64,000 bases of DNA from an uncultured Bacilli bacterium (GCA_934132915.1 CAKPAK010000001.1:1-64000); one strand, 5' to 3'; numbered from the stretch's first letter, positions 8,611 through 17,852 are shown. The notes: a model not told the origin generated them from the letters alone. Translations and numbers: made by a program.

Positions 8611-9149
8611 GACAAAATAAAAAAATATTCTTATAGAGTATTTTTCATATCAAAGAAAAAAAGTAGAATATTCGGTTCTACTAAAATTACTTATCTTTAA
8701 TTTTTTTTCATCAATAATATCTCATTATTAATAGCCTTTATCGGTAATAAACTTTCAATAAAATCACATAAACAACATCATAAAATAAATCATTTAAATC
8801 TTTTTCTTATTTGCCATTATTTTTTTCTAAGTGTTTATTAAAATAATAAAGAATCAGGCATATTTAAGGTATTGATGAATAATTTAATTTCTTTAATAAT
8901 CATTTGAGGATTAATATTTAATTATACTAAATCGTTAGTTTTTCATCATTGCTGTTTATTTTTTTATTTCTTTTAATGACAATAAATATTTTTATAGTTC
9001 TTTATTATCCGAACAATAAATATGATTCTTAATGTAATTTTATTATCATTTCTAATCCTTATTTTAACTTGAAAAAACGTAATTTTCAAAATATTATAAA
9101 ATTGATATTATTACAAATTTTGTATATCGGTTATCCAGAAAATGATGTC
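8611..9149. other. Non-coding AT-rich gap between clpP-like gene and cadCA promoter
   Basis: About 540 bp with no supported gene on either strand and no RNA gene recognised. It contains one strong minus-strand terminator (listed separately) and a second weaker A/T-only hairpin at about 8625-8645. Base composition is extremely AT-rich, with many stops in all frames. Confidence 0.6.
8654..8682 (-). terminator. Rho-independent terminator
   Basis: Stem AGTAGAA (8662-8668) / TTCTACT (8676-8682) with a 7-nt loop, followed on the minus strand by a T-run. It would end transcription coming from the AAA+/ClpP unit before it reaches cadC, although it lies ~470 bp past the clpP stop. Confidence 0.7.
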
Positions 9150-9716
9150 TTAAATTATGCTATCAACAACTCCGTATTGTAAGGCTTCATTTGAAGATAA
9201 CCAATAATCTCTATTAATATCATGTGATATTTTTTCTACAGATTGTCCTGTATTTTTAGCCAAAATTGATTTTGTTTTTTCATTCATTTTGATTACGTGT
9301 TGTAAATCAATTGTCATATCTGCAACAGTACCGCTAGTTCCAGCGCTTGCTTGATGGATTAATATTTCACTATTTTTTAGAGCATATCTTTTTCCTTTTG
9401 TCCCACTAGATAAGATAACAGAGGCCATACTTGCACAACTGCCAACACATATTGTTGAAACATCGCAACTAATAAAATTCATTGTATCATATATAGCTAA
9501 TCCATCCATGACACTTCCACCTGGGGAATTAATATACATTGTTATATCCGCATTTGGATCTTCTGCTTGTAAATGAAGTAATTGGGCAACAACAATATTA
9601 GCAACATTGTTATTGATTTCTCCATTTAAAAAGATAATTCTTTCTTTTAGCAGTCTTGAATAAATATCATAAGTTTTTTCTCCATTTTCAGTTTGTTGTA
9701 TTACGTAAGGTATCAT
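9150..9716 (-). CDS. ClpP-type serine protease paired with an AAA+ ATPase
   Basis: 188-aa ClpP-fold protease. The N-terminus follows the ClpP consensus ([29 protein letters not shown]) and the catalytic triad is present: Ser96 in GSCASMAS, His121 in ILIHQ, Asp170 in NRDYWLS; the YINSPGG oxyanion region is intact. Differences from housekeeping ClpP are GSCASMAS instead of G-x-AASMGA and HQASAG in place of the common HQPLGG. It lacks a propeptide. Its ATG follows the TAA of the AAA+ gene with no gap, so it is translated as the second cistron of that gene. This suggests a dedicated, accessory ClpP working with the adjacent ATPase rather than the general ClpP (which would lie elsewhere). Confidence 0.88.
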   Translation of the reverse strand: MIPYVIQQTENGEKTYDIYSRLLKERIIFLNGEINNNVANIVVAQLLHLQAEDPNADITMYINSPGGSVMDGLAIYDTMNFISCDVSTICVGSCASMASVILSSGTKGKRYALKNSEILIHQASAGTSGTVADMTIDLQHVIKMNEKTKSILAKNTGQSVEKISHDINRDYWLSSNEALQYGVVDSII

Positions 9717-12047
9717 TTAAACATCTCCATTCTTTTGGGTAAATCCAAAATTATTAGTTTTTTTAATTTTATCATTTAATATTTCATTTTCATCTACATC
9801 ATCTTTAGTAATTATTAATAAGTTTTTATGTTGATTTAAATAAACATTCTCAGCATGTTTCATCAATAATTTCGTGATAAGTTTGTCAATATATCTAGCA
9901 TTACCAAAATTCTTTTCTTTCATTGTTTTAGATAAAATGTCATTGATTTTTTCCAATGCTTCTATATCAATTGTTATATTTTGTTTTTTTAGTTTAATCT
10001 TTAAGATTTTTATTAATTCCTCTTGACTATAATCATCAAAATTTATAATTGTTGCTATTCTTGATTTTAAGCCACTATTTAAATTCAAGAAATTATCCAT
10101 CAAATTGGGATAGCCTGCAAATAATACTATATTTTTAGGGTTTTCCATATATTTTAGTAATTCTACCAAAGCTTCTTTAAAATATTCATCGTTACTTAAA
10201 AATAAATAAGCTTCATCAATAAACAATATTCCATTTTTAGATTGGTTTAATATTTCCCTTGTTTTTGTTTTTGTCTGTCCCAAATAATCACCTAGTAAAT
10301 CATTGGGGGTTATTTCAATAAATTTATCTTCGCTGATATAATTTAGAGAATATAATAGTTTTTCGATTAATTTTGCTATCGTTGTTTTTCCCGTTCCTGA
10401 ATTTCCTACTAAAAATATGTTATAGTATTGAGCTTCCAGATTGGTTATATTATTTGTTTCATTCTTAAATTTCCAAAATGCAATTAATTTATTCACTTGG
10501 TCTTTTACGTTCCCTAGGCCAATTAAACTATTTAATTCATTCATTGCGTTGTTGATGATGTCTGTTTGATTGATACTTGGTAATGATTGGGGGCCAAACT
10601 CGTTTATTTCATTTTCTAATACATATTTTAACATTTTAGTGTATAAATTATTTAAAAATTTTTCATTTTTGGCCGTTGATTTTAGAAGTAATTTTTTTAT
10701 TACCTTTTTTGTGTATGTTGGTTCTAAAGTAATTTTATAATTGGTAATACTAAGTTTAGAAATTAATAAATTATACATTGTATCCATATCATAATCTTTG
10801 CATTTAAATCTAAAGGAAAATTTATCTTCTAATCCATTTGTTTTATTAACAATGTCTAAGGTTTTGTTCGTATCGCCACATACAACAATGCCAAAATAAT
10901 TTTCTAGGTTAATTATTGAATTAATTATGTTTAATTGAACTGTGGTATCATATTCTTCTATCATATCAAAATTATGAATAATTAAAAAATTATATAATTT
11001 CAGTTTTTCAATCATTTTTTTTATTGATTTTTCAAAAAAATCACTATCTTTTTTCATGTCTAATTCAAATATATTTATTTTTTCTTTATTTTCAATGTGG
11101 TTTCTAAAAGTATCTTTTATTGAATTTAATAAAAAGTTTTTTTCTGCAGTATCATTTCCTAAGAGAAGTATATTAAAAGCCATATCATCATTGAAATTAG
11201 AATCATTTTTTAATAATTCAAAATTGGCTAATAAATTATTTAATTTTTTAAACTCTTTATTATTCTCATCACTTAATAAATTATTTTTTTCAAAAGTATT
11301 TTCCTTTTTTAAACTCTCTTCCTCCTTTTCTTCAATCTCAAACGCTAAATCCAATTCTTCTTTTGTTATTCCTAAATAAAGATTTTCCATTACTAATTCT
11401 TTAGAAAAGCTACAAGACAACAGTAGTTTTCTTACAAGATTACTCATTGTAGAATTACAAAAAGTATTCAAAGTCATATTTATACATAAAGAATTAATCA
11501 TTAAAAAATATTCATAAAAATAGTTATTATCCTTTTCTATATACTGCTCGTACAATTTACATCCAGAATTTGTTTCTTGGATTTTATTAATAATATTAAA
11601 ATGTTCATATTTGGAGATTAGTTTATCATTAATATATTTATCAGATAAACGATCGCATAATTCTAAATCTAAAAAATTTCTATTATGTTCACAATTAAAA
11701 CTGAAAGTAATTTCTTTTATGATTTGTTGTTGTTCTACTTTTTTCAGATAACTGTCTATATCATTACATAAAGAATTAACCATATCATGAGCGTCATTTA
11801 TTTTTTTATATTTATTAGACTCTAATTTTTTTATATTTTTAGAAAAATATTTAAATTGGAAACAATTTTCATTACTCTGAATAACATCTATACTTGGAGA
11901 AAAAACTTTAAAATAAAGTTTTAAATTTTCATATTTAATATATGGTTGTTTTGGTTGCAAAGAATTAATTGCATTATCTAATTCATTTTTTAGTTTATTC
12001 ATTTCAATTGTAAAATTATCCATCACTTCACCAACTTTCATATTCAT
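9717..12047 (-). CDS. Tandem AAA+ ATPase, CbbX/SpoVK-like, partner of ClpP-like protease
   Basis: 776 aa. Residues 1-~285 are a helical N-terminal region with no recognised domain. Residues ~290-440 look like a degenerate AAA module: GNDTAEKN replaces the Walker A, and FLIIHNFD the Walker B. Residues ~500-760 are an intact CbxX/CfqX (CbbX, SpoVK, EccA-like) AAA+ domain: Walker A GNSGTGKT at 548-555, Walker B ILFIDE at 607-612, a probable arginine finger in GLKSRI (R663), sensor-2 GNAR (R718). The tail contains NNFGFTQ (FGF at 767-769), reminiscent of the [LIVMP]-G-[FL] loop with which ClpX/ClpA dock on ClpP. Start is uncertain: ATG at 12047 or the in-frame ATG at 12023, which has a GGTGA site. 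Function inferred: unfoldase/remodeller feeding the protease. Confidence 0.8.
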   Translation of the reverse strand: MNMKVGEVMDNFTIEMNKLKNELDNAINSLQPKQPYIKYENLKLYFKVFSPSIDVIQSNENCFQFKYFSKNIKKLESNKYKKINDAHDMVNSLCNDIDSYLKKVEQQQIIKEITFSFNCEHNRNFLDLELCDRLSDKYINDKLISKYEHFNIINKIQETNSGCKLYEQYIEKDNNYFYEYFLMINSLCINMTLNTFCNSTMSNLVRKLLLSCSFSKELVMENLYLGITKEELDLAFEIEEKEEESLKKENTFEKNNLLSDENNKEFKKLNNLLANFELLKNDSNFNDDMAFNILLLGNDTAEKNFLLNSIKDTFRNHIENKEKINIFELDMKKDSDFFEKSIKKMIEKLKLYNFLIIHNFDMIEEYDTTVQLNIINSIINLENYFGIVVCGDTNKTLDIVNKTNGLEDKFSFRFKCKDYDMDTMYNLLISKLSITNYKITLEPTYTKKVIKKLLLKSTAKNEKFLNNLYTKMLKYVLENEINEFGPQSLPSINQTDIINNAMNELNSLIGLGNVKDQVNKLIAFWKFKNETNNITNLEAQYYNIFLVGNSGTGKTTIAKLIEKLLYSLNYISEDKFIEITPNDLLGDYLGQTKTKTREILNQSKNGILFIDEAYLFLSNDEYFKEALVELLKYMENPKNIVLFAGYPNLMDNFLNLNSGLKSRIATIINFDDYSQEELIKILKIKLKKQNITIDIEALEKINDILSKTMKEKNFGNARYIDKLITKLLMKHAENVYLNQHKNLLIITKDDVDENEILNDKIKKTNNFGFTQKNGDV

Positions 12048-12281
12048 CTTATCATATATTTTTAAATATTGGTATATTTTAGTAGAATAATAATGAAATT
12101 ATTTTCGTTTATTTTGGACTTAAACTATTTAGTATAAGTTTTTTTCTTTATTCAAAAAATCCTTCAAATTATTTTACTATTTTAAAAGTTTTTCACTGAG
12201 ATTGAGATTTTTTTAGTTTATTTTTTTATCAGTATTTTCAAATGAAAGGAAAAAGATAGTGTCTCCTTCTACTAAAAATAC

Positions 12282-12677
12282 TTATTCTTCTATGGTGAAG
12301 TTTATTTTTTCATTTAATAAAATACTAAATTCTTCTTCATCTATTGTATTACAGTAAAAATCTAGAAGATAAAACTCATCGTCTATACGCTTTAAAAAAC
12401 ATTTATATGTTCCATAAATTAGAGAAATCCATCCTTTACTATCACTATATGTAATATCGGTTAAATAACTAGATATCTCTTTTTTATCATTTATTTTTAA
12501 TTTCTTAATCCATTCTTTGTCATAAATGAATTCTAACATTAAATGAAAATCCTCTAACATAAAAGTAATTCGAGGAGACTTTCCTGTTCTTTCTTTACCA
12601 TTCTGCTTAACTTTATACTCTCCAAAAGATACTTGATATGAAACTTTACTATATTTCTTATTATTTAATTTAAGCAT
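12282..12677 (-). CDS. Hypothetical protein, beta-rich
   Basis: 131 aa, not recognised. Alternating strand pattern with aromatic residues (YSKVSYQVSFGEYKV, WISLIYGTYKCFLKR, EFYLLDFYCN) and an acidic C-terminal end suggest a small beta-sandwich or a DUF of the 'phage tail/immunity' size class, but nothing is diagnostic. No signal peptide or membrane segment. It lies 234 bp upstream of the AAA+/ClpP unit on the same strand and could be part of that locus, but an AT-rich gap separates them. Function unknown. Confidence 0.6.
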   Translation of the reverse strand: MLKLNNKKYSKVSYQVSFGEYKVKQNGKERTGKSPRITFMLEDFHLMLEFIYDKEWIKKLKINDKKEISSYLTDITYSDSKGWISLIYGTYKCFLKRIDDEFYLLDFYCNTIDEEEFSILLNEKINFTIEE

Positions 12678-12856
12678 AGTTATAAATCAACACTCCCATT
12701 AATAAATCTATAGCATAATTTATTTTATTTTCTCATCAATATCATCATAAACTAGAGCATAATCGCCTGAAAAAAAATTGATTCAAGAAAATTCCTTTCC
12801 CACCATCTAAAAAAAATGATCCTTAATAATTTTAAATCAACAAACTCTTCAAAAAA

Positions 12857-13159
12857 CTATCTTCTTCGACTTTTTATCAAACGATTCTTTGCTTCCTTTT
12901 TACGAAGATTATTCAATTCCCGATTACACAACTGACTTAAAATAGCTAAACGCAAAAACTCAGCATCAAATTTTTTTTGTTCTTCCCTTGTACGGAATCC
13001 ATTTTCCAAAGCCATCATTTTCGAAAATTCTTCCCCTAATCTTTTACGGTAGCACTGTAACTCGGCAATCTTTTTAAGAGTAGGATCGCGCGAAATCTCC
13101 TCCTCCACTCGCTGATCAATTGACTTCAAAGCCGCTTCAAACATATAATTTTTCTTCAT
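12857..13159 (-). CDS. Small basic coiled-coil protein
   Basis: 100 aa, highly charged (Lys/Arg/Glu), predicted to be all helix: two long amphipathic helices (residues ~8-50 and ~55-90) and a strongly basic tail KKEAKNRLIKSRRR. GAGGAGATTTAAA before the ATG is a strong ribosome site. Size and charge fit a nucleic-acid or ribosome-associated accessory protein, but there is no family match I can name. It is followed by a gap and then the 131-aa hypothetical gene on the same strand. Confidence 0.65.
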   Translation of the reverse strand: MKKNYMFEAALKSIDQRVEEEISRDPTLKKIAELQCYRKRLGEEFSKMMALENGFRTREEQKKFDAEFLRLAILSQLCNRELNNLRKKEAKNRLIKSRRR

Positions 13160-13308
13160 TTTAAATCTCCTCGTATCTATTAGTCATTTTCATTAATAAA
13201 ACAATCAATCATGAAAATATCCCTTTCGTGTGCCTTTATTATACCATGTTTTTTTTCATTTTCTAGTCCTTTTTTATCCATATTGATTCTTTATCCGTAT
13301 TTTCCCCA

Positions 13309-13340
13309 TAAAAAAAAAGGAATTCTACTTCCCCTTTTTT
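13309..13340 (-). terminator. Terminator at the end of the ABC exporter operon
   Basis: Minus strand GGAA-loop-TTCC within a longer imperfect pairing of A/G and T/C runs, followed by eight T. It overlaps the last codons of the ATPase gene. The stem is short, so confidence is moderate. Confidence 0.5.
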
Positions 13341-14056
13341 AATTCATAAACCTCATCCACCATCTCACACACCTCTTTAGAATGGGTAACAATAATGACT
13401 AATTTATTTTCTTCATGCGCTAATTTTTTAAAAATAGCCAAGATTTCTTTTTCAGTTTCCTTATCTAAATTTCCCGTTGGTTCATCAGCAATAATCATTT
13501 TTGGATTGTAAGATAGACTTCTAGCAATCGCTACTCTCTGTTGCTCACCACCAGATAGTTTTAAAATTCGCCTCGTCGCATAACTATCTTGAAGTCCTAC
13601 CTCCCGCATTAATTCAAGTGCCCTTTCCTTTTTCTTTTTCTCTTTTAATTTCATCCCACTAATATCCATCGATAGAATAATATTTTCCATCGCGCTCATA
13701 TGGGGCAAGAGATTATAACTTTGAAAAACAATTCCAATTTCATGATTTCGATAAGTATCTAGATTCATCTCTTTTAAATCTTTCCCATCAAAAAGAATTT
13801 GACCTTCCGTACACCTCTCTAAACCACTAATTAAAGATAACAATGTCGTTTTCCCCGAACCGCTCCGTCCTTTAATCGCATAAATTTTCCCTTGTTCAAA
13901 TTCATAGTTAATATTTTTAATCGCATATTCATCTTCTTTCGCATCACCATAGCGATAACCAGCCGCGCAAATTTTCAAAAGAACATGATTCTTTTTCTCT
14001 TTTTTATTTAAAGTACTTATCTTTTGACTTTCTTTTTGTTTTATCATTTTCTTCAT
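13325..14056 (-). CDS. ABC transporter ATP-binding subunit (MacB/LolD type)
   Basis: 243-aa nucleotide-binding subunit. Walker A GRSGSGKTTL at ~60-69, Q-loop in VFQSYNLLPH, signature LSGGEQQRVAIARSL, Walker B MIIADEPTGNLD, H-switch VTHSKEV: all intact. The DEPTGNLD form is typical of the MacB/LolD/FtsE and BceA class that drives lipoprotein, peptide or antimicrobial export or mechanotransmission. The ATG directly follows the TAA of the permease gene (no gap), so the two form one coupled operon. An N-terminal lysine-rich extension of ~25 residues precedes the ABC fold. Substrate is unknown; the linked two-component system suggests response to an envelope-active compound. Confidence 0.92.
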   Translation of the reverse strand: MKKMIKQKESQKISTLNKKEKKNHVLLKICAAGYRYGDAKEDEYAIKNINYEFEQGKIYAIKGRSGSGKTTLLSLISGLERCTEGQILFDGKDLKEMNLDTYRNHEIGIVFQSYNLLPHMSAMENIILSMDISGMKLKEKKKKERALELMREVGLQDSYATRRILKLSGGEQQRVAIARSLSYNPKMIIADEPTGNLDKETEKEILAIFKKLAHEENKLVIIVTHSKEVCEMVDEVYELKKGK

Positions 14057-15508
14057 TTAAGATCTCTCCTTTAATATCGTCAATGGGGAAAAACGCTGAA
14101 TAGAAATCATCGAAGCAAGACTACTAACGAAAACGAGTCCTAAACTAATTCCTAAAAGTTCTAAAACAACTTTAATATCCACTACAGCATCAATTTCCTG
14201 ATAATCAGAAACACTAGGACCATTCCGTAAAATATTAGATTGATTATTCTTTCGTCCTTCTCCTGGCATTTGTCCCCCAAAATTCATCTGCACTTTTTCC
14301 TCTTCATTATTGGTTCTAGTAATTTCACTTTGTAGCAAGGAATTACTTATTCCTTTTGCACTAACTGCCCCTATTCCTAGACCTAATAATACAGAAATTA
14401 AAGTTACGATTAAAAGTTCTGAGGCAAACTGCATAGTGAGTTTAAACTTACTCATCCCAATTGTTCTTAATACCCCAATTTCATACTTTCTTTCTCGAAT
14501 ATTAATCATATTTAAAATAAATAAGACAACACCACCCAAAATTAAAGTAATAATAAAGAAAATCGTCGAAAATGTCTGAACATTAGAAACACCAGATAAA
14601 GCAGACGTAGCCTCTTCTTCATTCGTTTCCACTTTATAATTTTCATCTAATCCCTTTTGATAAAAATCCTCTTGGATCTCCTCTTGATTATCATAAGAGT
14701 CAATAATAAAAGTTGGTTTAAGATTTGCTTTTACATTTTCATTAGCCGAAGTAACCGACTCTACTGCTGTCGTGCTAGTAATGATTGTATTAGCAGAATT
14801 TGAAAATAGACTTACCTCGTCGTCCCCATCACTATTTTCTTTAAATATTCCAACAATTTCAAATTCATAAGTATTTTCATCACTATCTTTTAAAGTAACT
14901 TTATCTCCTAAAGATAGATTGTTATAAGATGCTAATTCTTCATTAATAAAAACATAATTTCCATTGAATGCTTTATCCCAAGCATCATCTTCGATTGAGC
15001 TCATTTTATATTTTCCTGAAATAAATTCGCTCATGGCTTCATTATTACTATAACCTGTTACAGTAAAATCAAGTTGATTGTTTTGTTTTTCCATTTTAGG
15101 TCCATGATGATTATTATCTTCATTAGAAGTGCTTTCTACTTTAGTAATAGATGAACCATTTAAAGAAATTTCTTCTGTATAGTAATAACTTGTAATATGT
15201 TTATTTTTACTAAAGTTCTTGATATCACTTACGGTGTAGCTGGTAATATTTTCAAATTTATCTTTTGCTTCTTCTATACTATCTTTATTGGAAAAATCCA
15301 TATCTTTTTTCATGTTTTCTCTGTTGAAAGTAATTGATAACTCATGTTTGTATGAATTTTTGTAAGAAGATATTAAATCAGAAGCTGTGTTATTGATTGC
15401 TAAGGTTATTGTGCAAGCACAGGCAATTACGACTAAAATAATCCCAATTAAAATGTTTCTTCCTTTATTTCTTTTGATTGAAATAAAAGCATTTTTTAAA
15501 ATATACAT
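14057..15508 (-). CDS. ABC transporter permease (FtsX/MacB fold)
   Basis: 483-aa permease. One TM helix at residues ~18-42, a long extracellular region (~43-305) with MacB-PCD-like strands such as 'ELASYNNLSLGDKVTLKDSDENTYEFEIVGIF', then the FtsX domain with TM helices at ~315-335, ~365-390 and ~445-470 and the typical 'REREIGVLRTIGMSK' type motif (here RERKYEIGVLRTIGMSK). The long loop between the second and third C-terminal helices carries a Met/Gly/Asn-rich patch (QMNFGGQMPGEGRKNNQ), which is unusual. AGAGGAATG precedes the ATG. Its promoter carries an 11-bp direct repeat shared with the response regulator promoter. Confidence 0.9.
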   Translation of the reverse strand: MYILKNAFISIKRNKGRNILIGIILVVIACACTITLAINNTASDLISSYKNSYKHELSITFNRENMKKDMDFSNKDSIEEAKDKFENITSYTVSDIKNFSKNKHITSYYYTEEISLNGSSITKVESTSNEDNNHHGPKMEKQNNQLDFTVTGYSNNEAMSEFISGKYKMSSIEDDAWDKAFNGNYVFINEELASYNNLSLGDKVTLKDSDENTYEFEIVGIFKENSDGDDEVSLFSNSANTIITSTTAVESVTSANENVKANLKPTFIIDSYDNQEEIQEDFYQKGLDENYKVETNEEEATSALSGVSNVQTFSTIFFIITLILGGVVLFILNMINIRERKYEIGVLRTIGMSKFKLTMQFASELLIVTLISVLLGLGIGAVSAKGISNSLLQSEITRTNNEEEKVQMNFGGQMPGEGRKNNQSNILRNGPSVSDYQEIDAVVDIKVVLELLGISLGLVFVSSLASMISIQRFSPLTILKERS

Positions 15509-15545
15509 CTATCATTCCTCTTTTCTTGTTTTTTTAAACAAATTC

Positions 15546-15578
15546 ATCATAAACAAAGAAACTGAAATCAAACTGAAA
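15546..15578 (-). promoter_or_regulatory. ABC operon promoter with response-regulator direct repeats
   Basis: Minus strand: TTTCAGTTT (15570-15578), 2 nt, TTTCAGTTT (15559-15567), 7 nt, TATGAT (-10, 15546-15551). The 11-bp period puts both half-sites on the same face of the helix, as bound by OmpR/PhoB-type regulators, and they replace a proper -35. The same layout occurs before the response regulator gene. Confidence 0.75.
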
Positions 15579-15713
15579 TTGATATTTTTTATGGAAAATA
15601 CTTCATTAAAATTAAACTTTAAAAATATTTTTGAGAAAAGAGAAAGGATTTTTTTGTAGATATATAGAACAATATTATTAGAGGGATTTATTCCACTAGA
15701 AAGGAGAATAAAG

Positions 15714-16619
15714 ATGGATACAATAGCAGAAGATAATTTTATTCCTTTAACTCGTGATTTTATGTTTAAACGTATTTTTACCAACAATCCTGAAATTTTA
15801 AAGAAATTCTTAATTAGTGTATTAAAATTAGATATTAATCCTAATCTTGCTTGTATTACTATTTTAAACAATGAACTTATTAAATCTAGAGAAAAAGAAT
15901 ATCATAAAACAGTAGATATATATGTTCGTATTAATCATAATTTAAGAATAGATATTGAGGTAAATTCTGAAAAATTTAATAATATTAAAGTAAGAAATAC
16001 TTTTTATTTAAATAAAATTACAATCGATACAACTGATGCTGGAATTAATTATCAAGATTTTTCTAAAGTATTCTTTTATCAATTAAATTTAAATTGTAAT
16101 AAAAGTGATAAATATTTAGATGAAGAATATCAAATACTATCTACAAAAAGTCATCAAATACTTTTAGATAATTATAAAATTATTTGTAAGTCTCTTGATT
16201 ATTATAAAGAACTTTATTATAATCAAAGTAGTTATTTAAGTGATGATATTATTTGGTTATCTTTGCTTAAAGCAGATAATTTTATTGAATTAAAGGAGAT
16301 TGCAAGTTTAGTGATGAATGATAAGGAAAAGGAAAAATTTGTATCAGATTGTGAAGATGCAGGTAAAGATGTAAAATGGTTATCAGAATGGAACCCAGAT
16401 TTTTGGGCTGATGTTGTTAGGCACAATGTCTTAGAAGATGCTAAAAATGAAGGATTACAAGAAGGATTACAAGAGGGACTAAAAGAAGGAATCAAACAGA
16501 AAAAAATCGAAATGATTAAAGGAATGTTAACAGAAGAAATACCTTTAAAGAAGATTGCTAAGATTGCTAATGTTTCTGTTGATGAAATAAAAAAGATAGG
16601 AAAATCAAATGATGACTAA
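15714..16619 (+). CDS. Rpn-family PD-(D/E)XK nuclease
   Basis: 301-aa member of the Rpn (recombination-promoting nuclease/'putative transposase') family. The nuclease core has 'TVDIYVRINHNLRIDIEVN': Asp68 and the E-x-N pair Glu82-Asn84 form the PD-(D/E)XK site. N-terminal 'LTRDFMFKRIF' is the usual family opening. The C-terminus carries the typical Gly-Leu-Gln/Lys-Glu repeats (EGLQEGLQEGLKEGIKQ) and a small helix-turn-helix-like end. GAAAGGAG precedes the ATG. It is on the opposite strand to everything around it and lies between a two-component system and the ABC operon it likely controls, so it was probably inserted. Family members have been linked to phage defence and RecA-independent DNA transfer. 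Confidence 0.9.
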   Translation: MDTIAEDNFIPLTRDFMFKRIFTNNPEILKKFLISVLKLDINPNLACITILNNELIKSREKEYHKTVDIYVRINHNLRIDIEVNSEKFNNIKVRNTFYLNKITIDTTDAGINYQDFSKVFFYQLNLNCNKSDKYLDEEYQILSTKSHQILLDNYKIICKSLDYYKELYYNQSSYLSDDIIWLSLLKADNFIELKEIASLVMNDKEKEKFVSDCEDAGKDVKWLSEWNPDFWADVVRHNVLEDAKNEGLQEGLQEGLKEGIKQKKIEMIKGMLTEEIPLKKIAKIANVSVDEIKKIGKSNDD

Positions 16620-16633
16620 TCCTATCTTTTTTT
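16593..16633 (+). terminator. Shared terminator between Rpn gene and histidine kinase gene
   Basis: AAGATAGGA (16593-16601) pairs with TCCTATCTT (16620-16628), followed by T-run on +; the A-run on the 5' side makes it work in both directions. It overlaps the last codons of the Rpn gene and ends the convergent kinase transcript. Confidence 0.8.
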
Positions 16634-17852
16634 ATTTGGAATTTTTCCATATTACTTTAAAAGTTGTATATCCTTCTTTAGATGAGGCAGAGATTTCTCC
16701 TTTATGGTTTATCACAATATTTTTAGCAATGGCAAGACCTAATCCATAGTGGTTATGATTTCTATTTCTTGATTTATCAGATCGATAAAATCTTTCAAAA
16801 ATATTTTTTTCTTCACCTTTTTTTATTGGTAATCCTTTATTTTTTACTTCAAGGATAATTTCTTTATTATTTTTTTCTAATAGTACTATAATTTCTCCTT
16901 CTTTTTGGCTGTGTTCTACAGCATTGTCTAGTAGAATATGAATTAACTTTTCTATCTGTTCTTTTATCATAAGTAAATAAATATCTTTTTCGATGGTAGT
17001 GGTTAATTTAATTTTTTTATCAAACATCATACTTTCAAAGGTTAAAATATTTTTCTCTAGAATAGTAGATAAATTTTCCTTTGTATAAACTTCTTTGGTA
17101 ATTTTATCTGTTTTTGCAAGTTCTAGCATCTCTAATACTAGCTTTGTCATTCGACTTGCTTCTTCTTGAATATTTTTTACCCATCTATCTTCTTTTTTGA
17201 TGAAATAAGCATCTGTACTTGCTAAAATTACAGAAAGTGGTGTCTTTAATTCATGTGAGGCATCTTCAATAAATTCTTTTTGTTTTTGAAAACTTGTTAT
17301 TACTGGTTGGATTATCCATTTTGTTAAAAAGTAAGAGAGAATAATTACGATTATTTCTATTGTAATAAAGAGAAAAACACTACTTATTAGACTTTTAATT
17401 AATTTGTCTTGAATGAGTGTATTATCAATAATTGTTAATGTATTATTTTGAGAAAAACAATAAGAATATTTTTCTAGGTAAAGATTTCCTATATGCAAAT
17501 TTTCTTTATGATTTTTTACAAGAGTAGAAACAAGTTTTTTTATTTTTTGAGTATCAACATTATTTTCACTATGATTAATTAAGTCAAGATAATTTCCATT
17601 ATCATCTAGAATTACTGTATATACTGTAAAGTCTAGAAAAAATTTATTTCCTTTATTATGAGTATCTTCTTGTTCTTTTTTAGGAGGAGGATTTTTATCT
17701 TCTAGACTATTTGGTAATTTATTTAAAACATTATGAATAGATTTTTGTTGCATATTATAGTTTTGATATTGATTTATTCCTAATACAAAAATGACAAAAA
17801 TTGTTAATATGATGAAGATAGTAGAAAATACTTTAATTTTTAGTTTTTTCAT
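16632..17852 (-). CDS. Sensor histidine kinase
   Basis: 406-aa membrane kinase. TM1 at ~8-28, an extracellular sensor region of ~120 aa (rich in Asn/Lys, no known domain), TM2 at ~155-178, then the dimerisation box SHELKTPLSVI (His near 205), N-box LLDNAVEHS, G boxes with GLPI and GLGLAIAKNIV. It should phosphorylate the upstream-encoded OmpR-type regulator in response to an envelope signal. Its ATG overlaps the regulator stop (ATGA), so the pair is one transcript. Gene order regulator-kinase-(Rpn)-permease-ATPase suggests it originally headed an operon with the ABC exporter. Confidence 0.93.
   Translation of the reverse strand: MKKLKIKVFSTIFIILTIFVIFVLGINQYQNYNMQQKSIHNVLNKLPNSLEDKNPPPKKEQEDTHNKGNKFFLDFTVYTVILDDNGNYLDLINHSENNVDTQKIKKLVSTLVKNHKENLHIGNLYLEKYSYCFSQNNTLTIIDNTLIQDKLIKSLISSVFLFITIEIIVIILSYFLTKWIIQPVITSFQKQKEFIEDASHELKTPLSVILASTDAYFIKKEDRWVKNIQEEASRMTKLVLEMLELAKTDKITKEVYTKENLSTILEKNILTFESMMFDKKIKLTTTIEKDIYLLMIKEQIEKLIHILLDNAVEHSQKEGEIIVLLEKNNKEIILEVKNKGLPIKKGEEKNIFERFYRSDKSRNRNHNHYGLGLAIAKNIVINHKGEISASSKEGYTTFKVIWKNSK

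Noticed and set aside
10496..10525. IGL tripeptide in the AAA+ protein (SLIGLGNVKDQV) as ClpP docking loop
   Set aside because: That position is the conserved start of CbbX/SpoVK-type AAA domains (L-I-G-L-x-x-V-K), so it belongs to the fold and is not a docking loop; only the FGF in the tail remains as a candidate.
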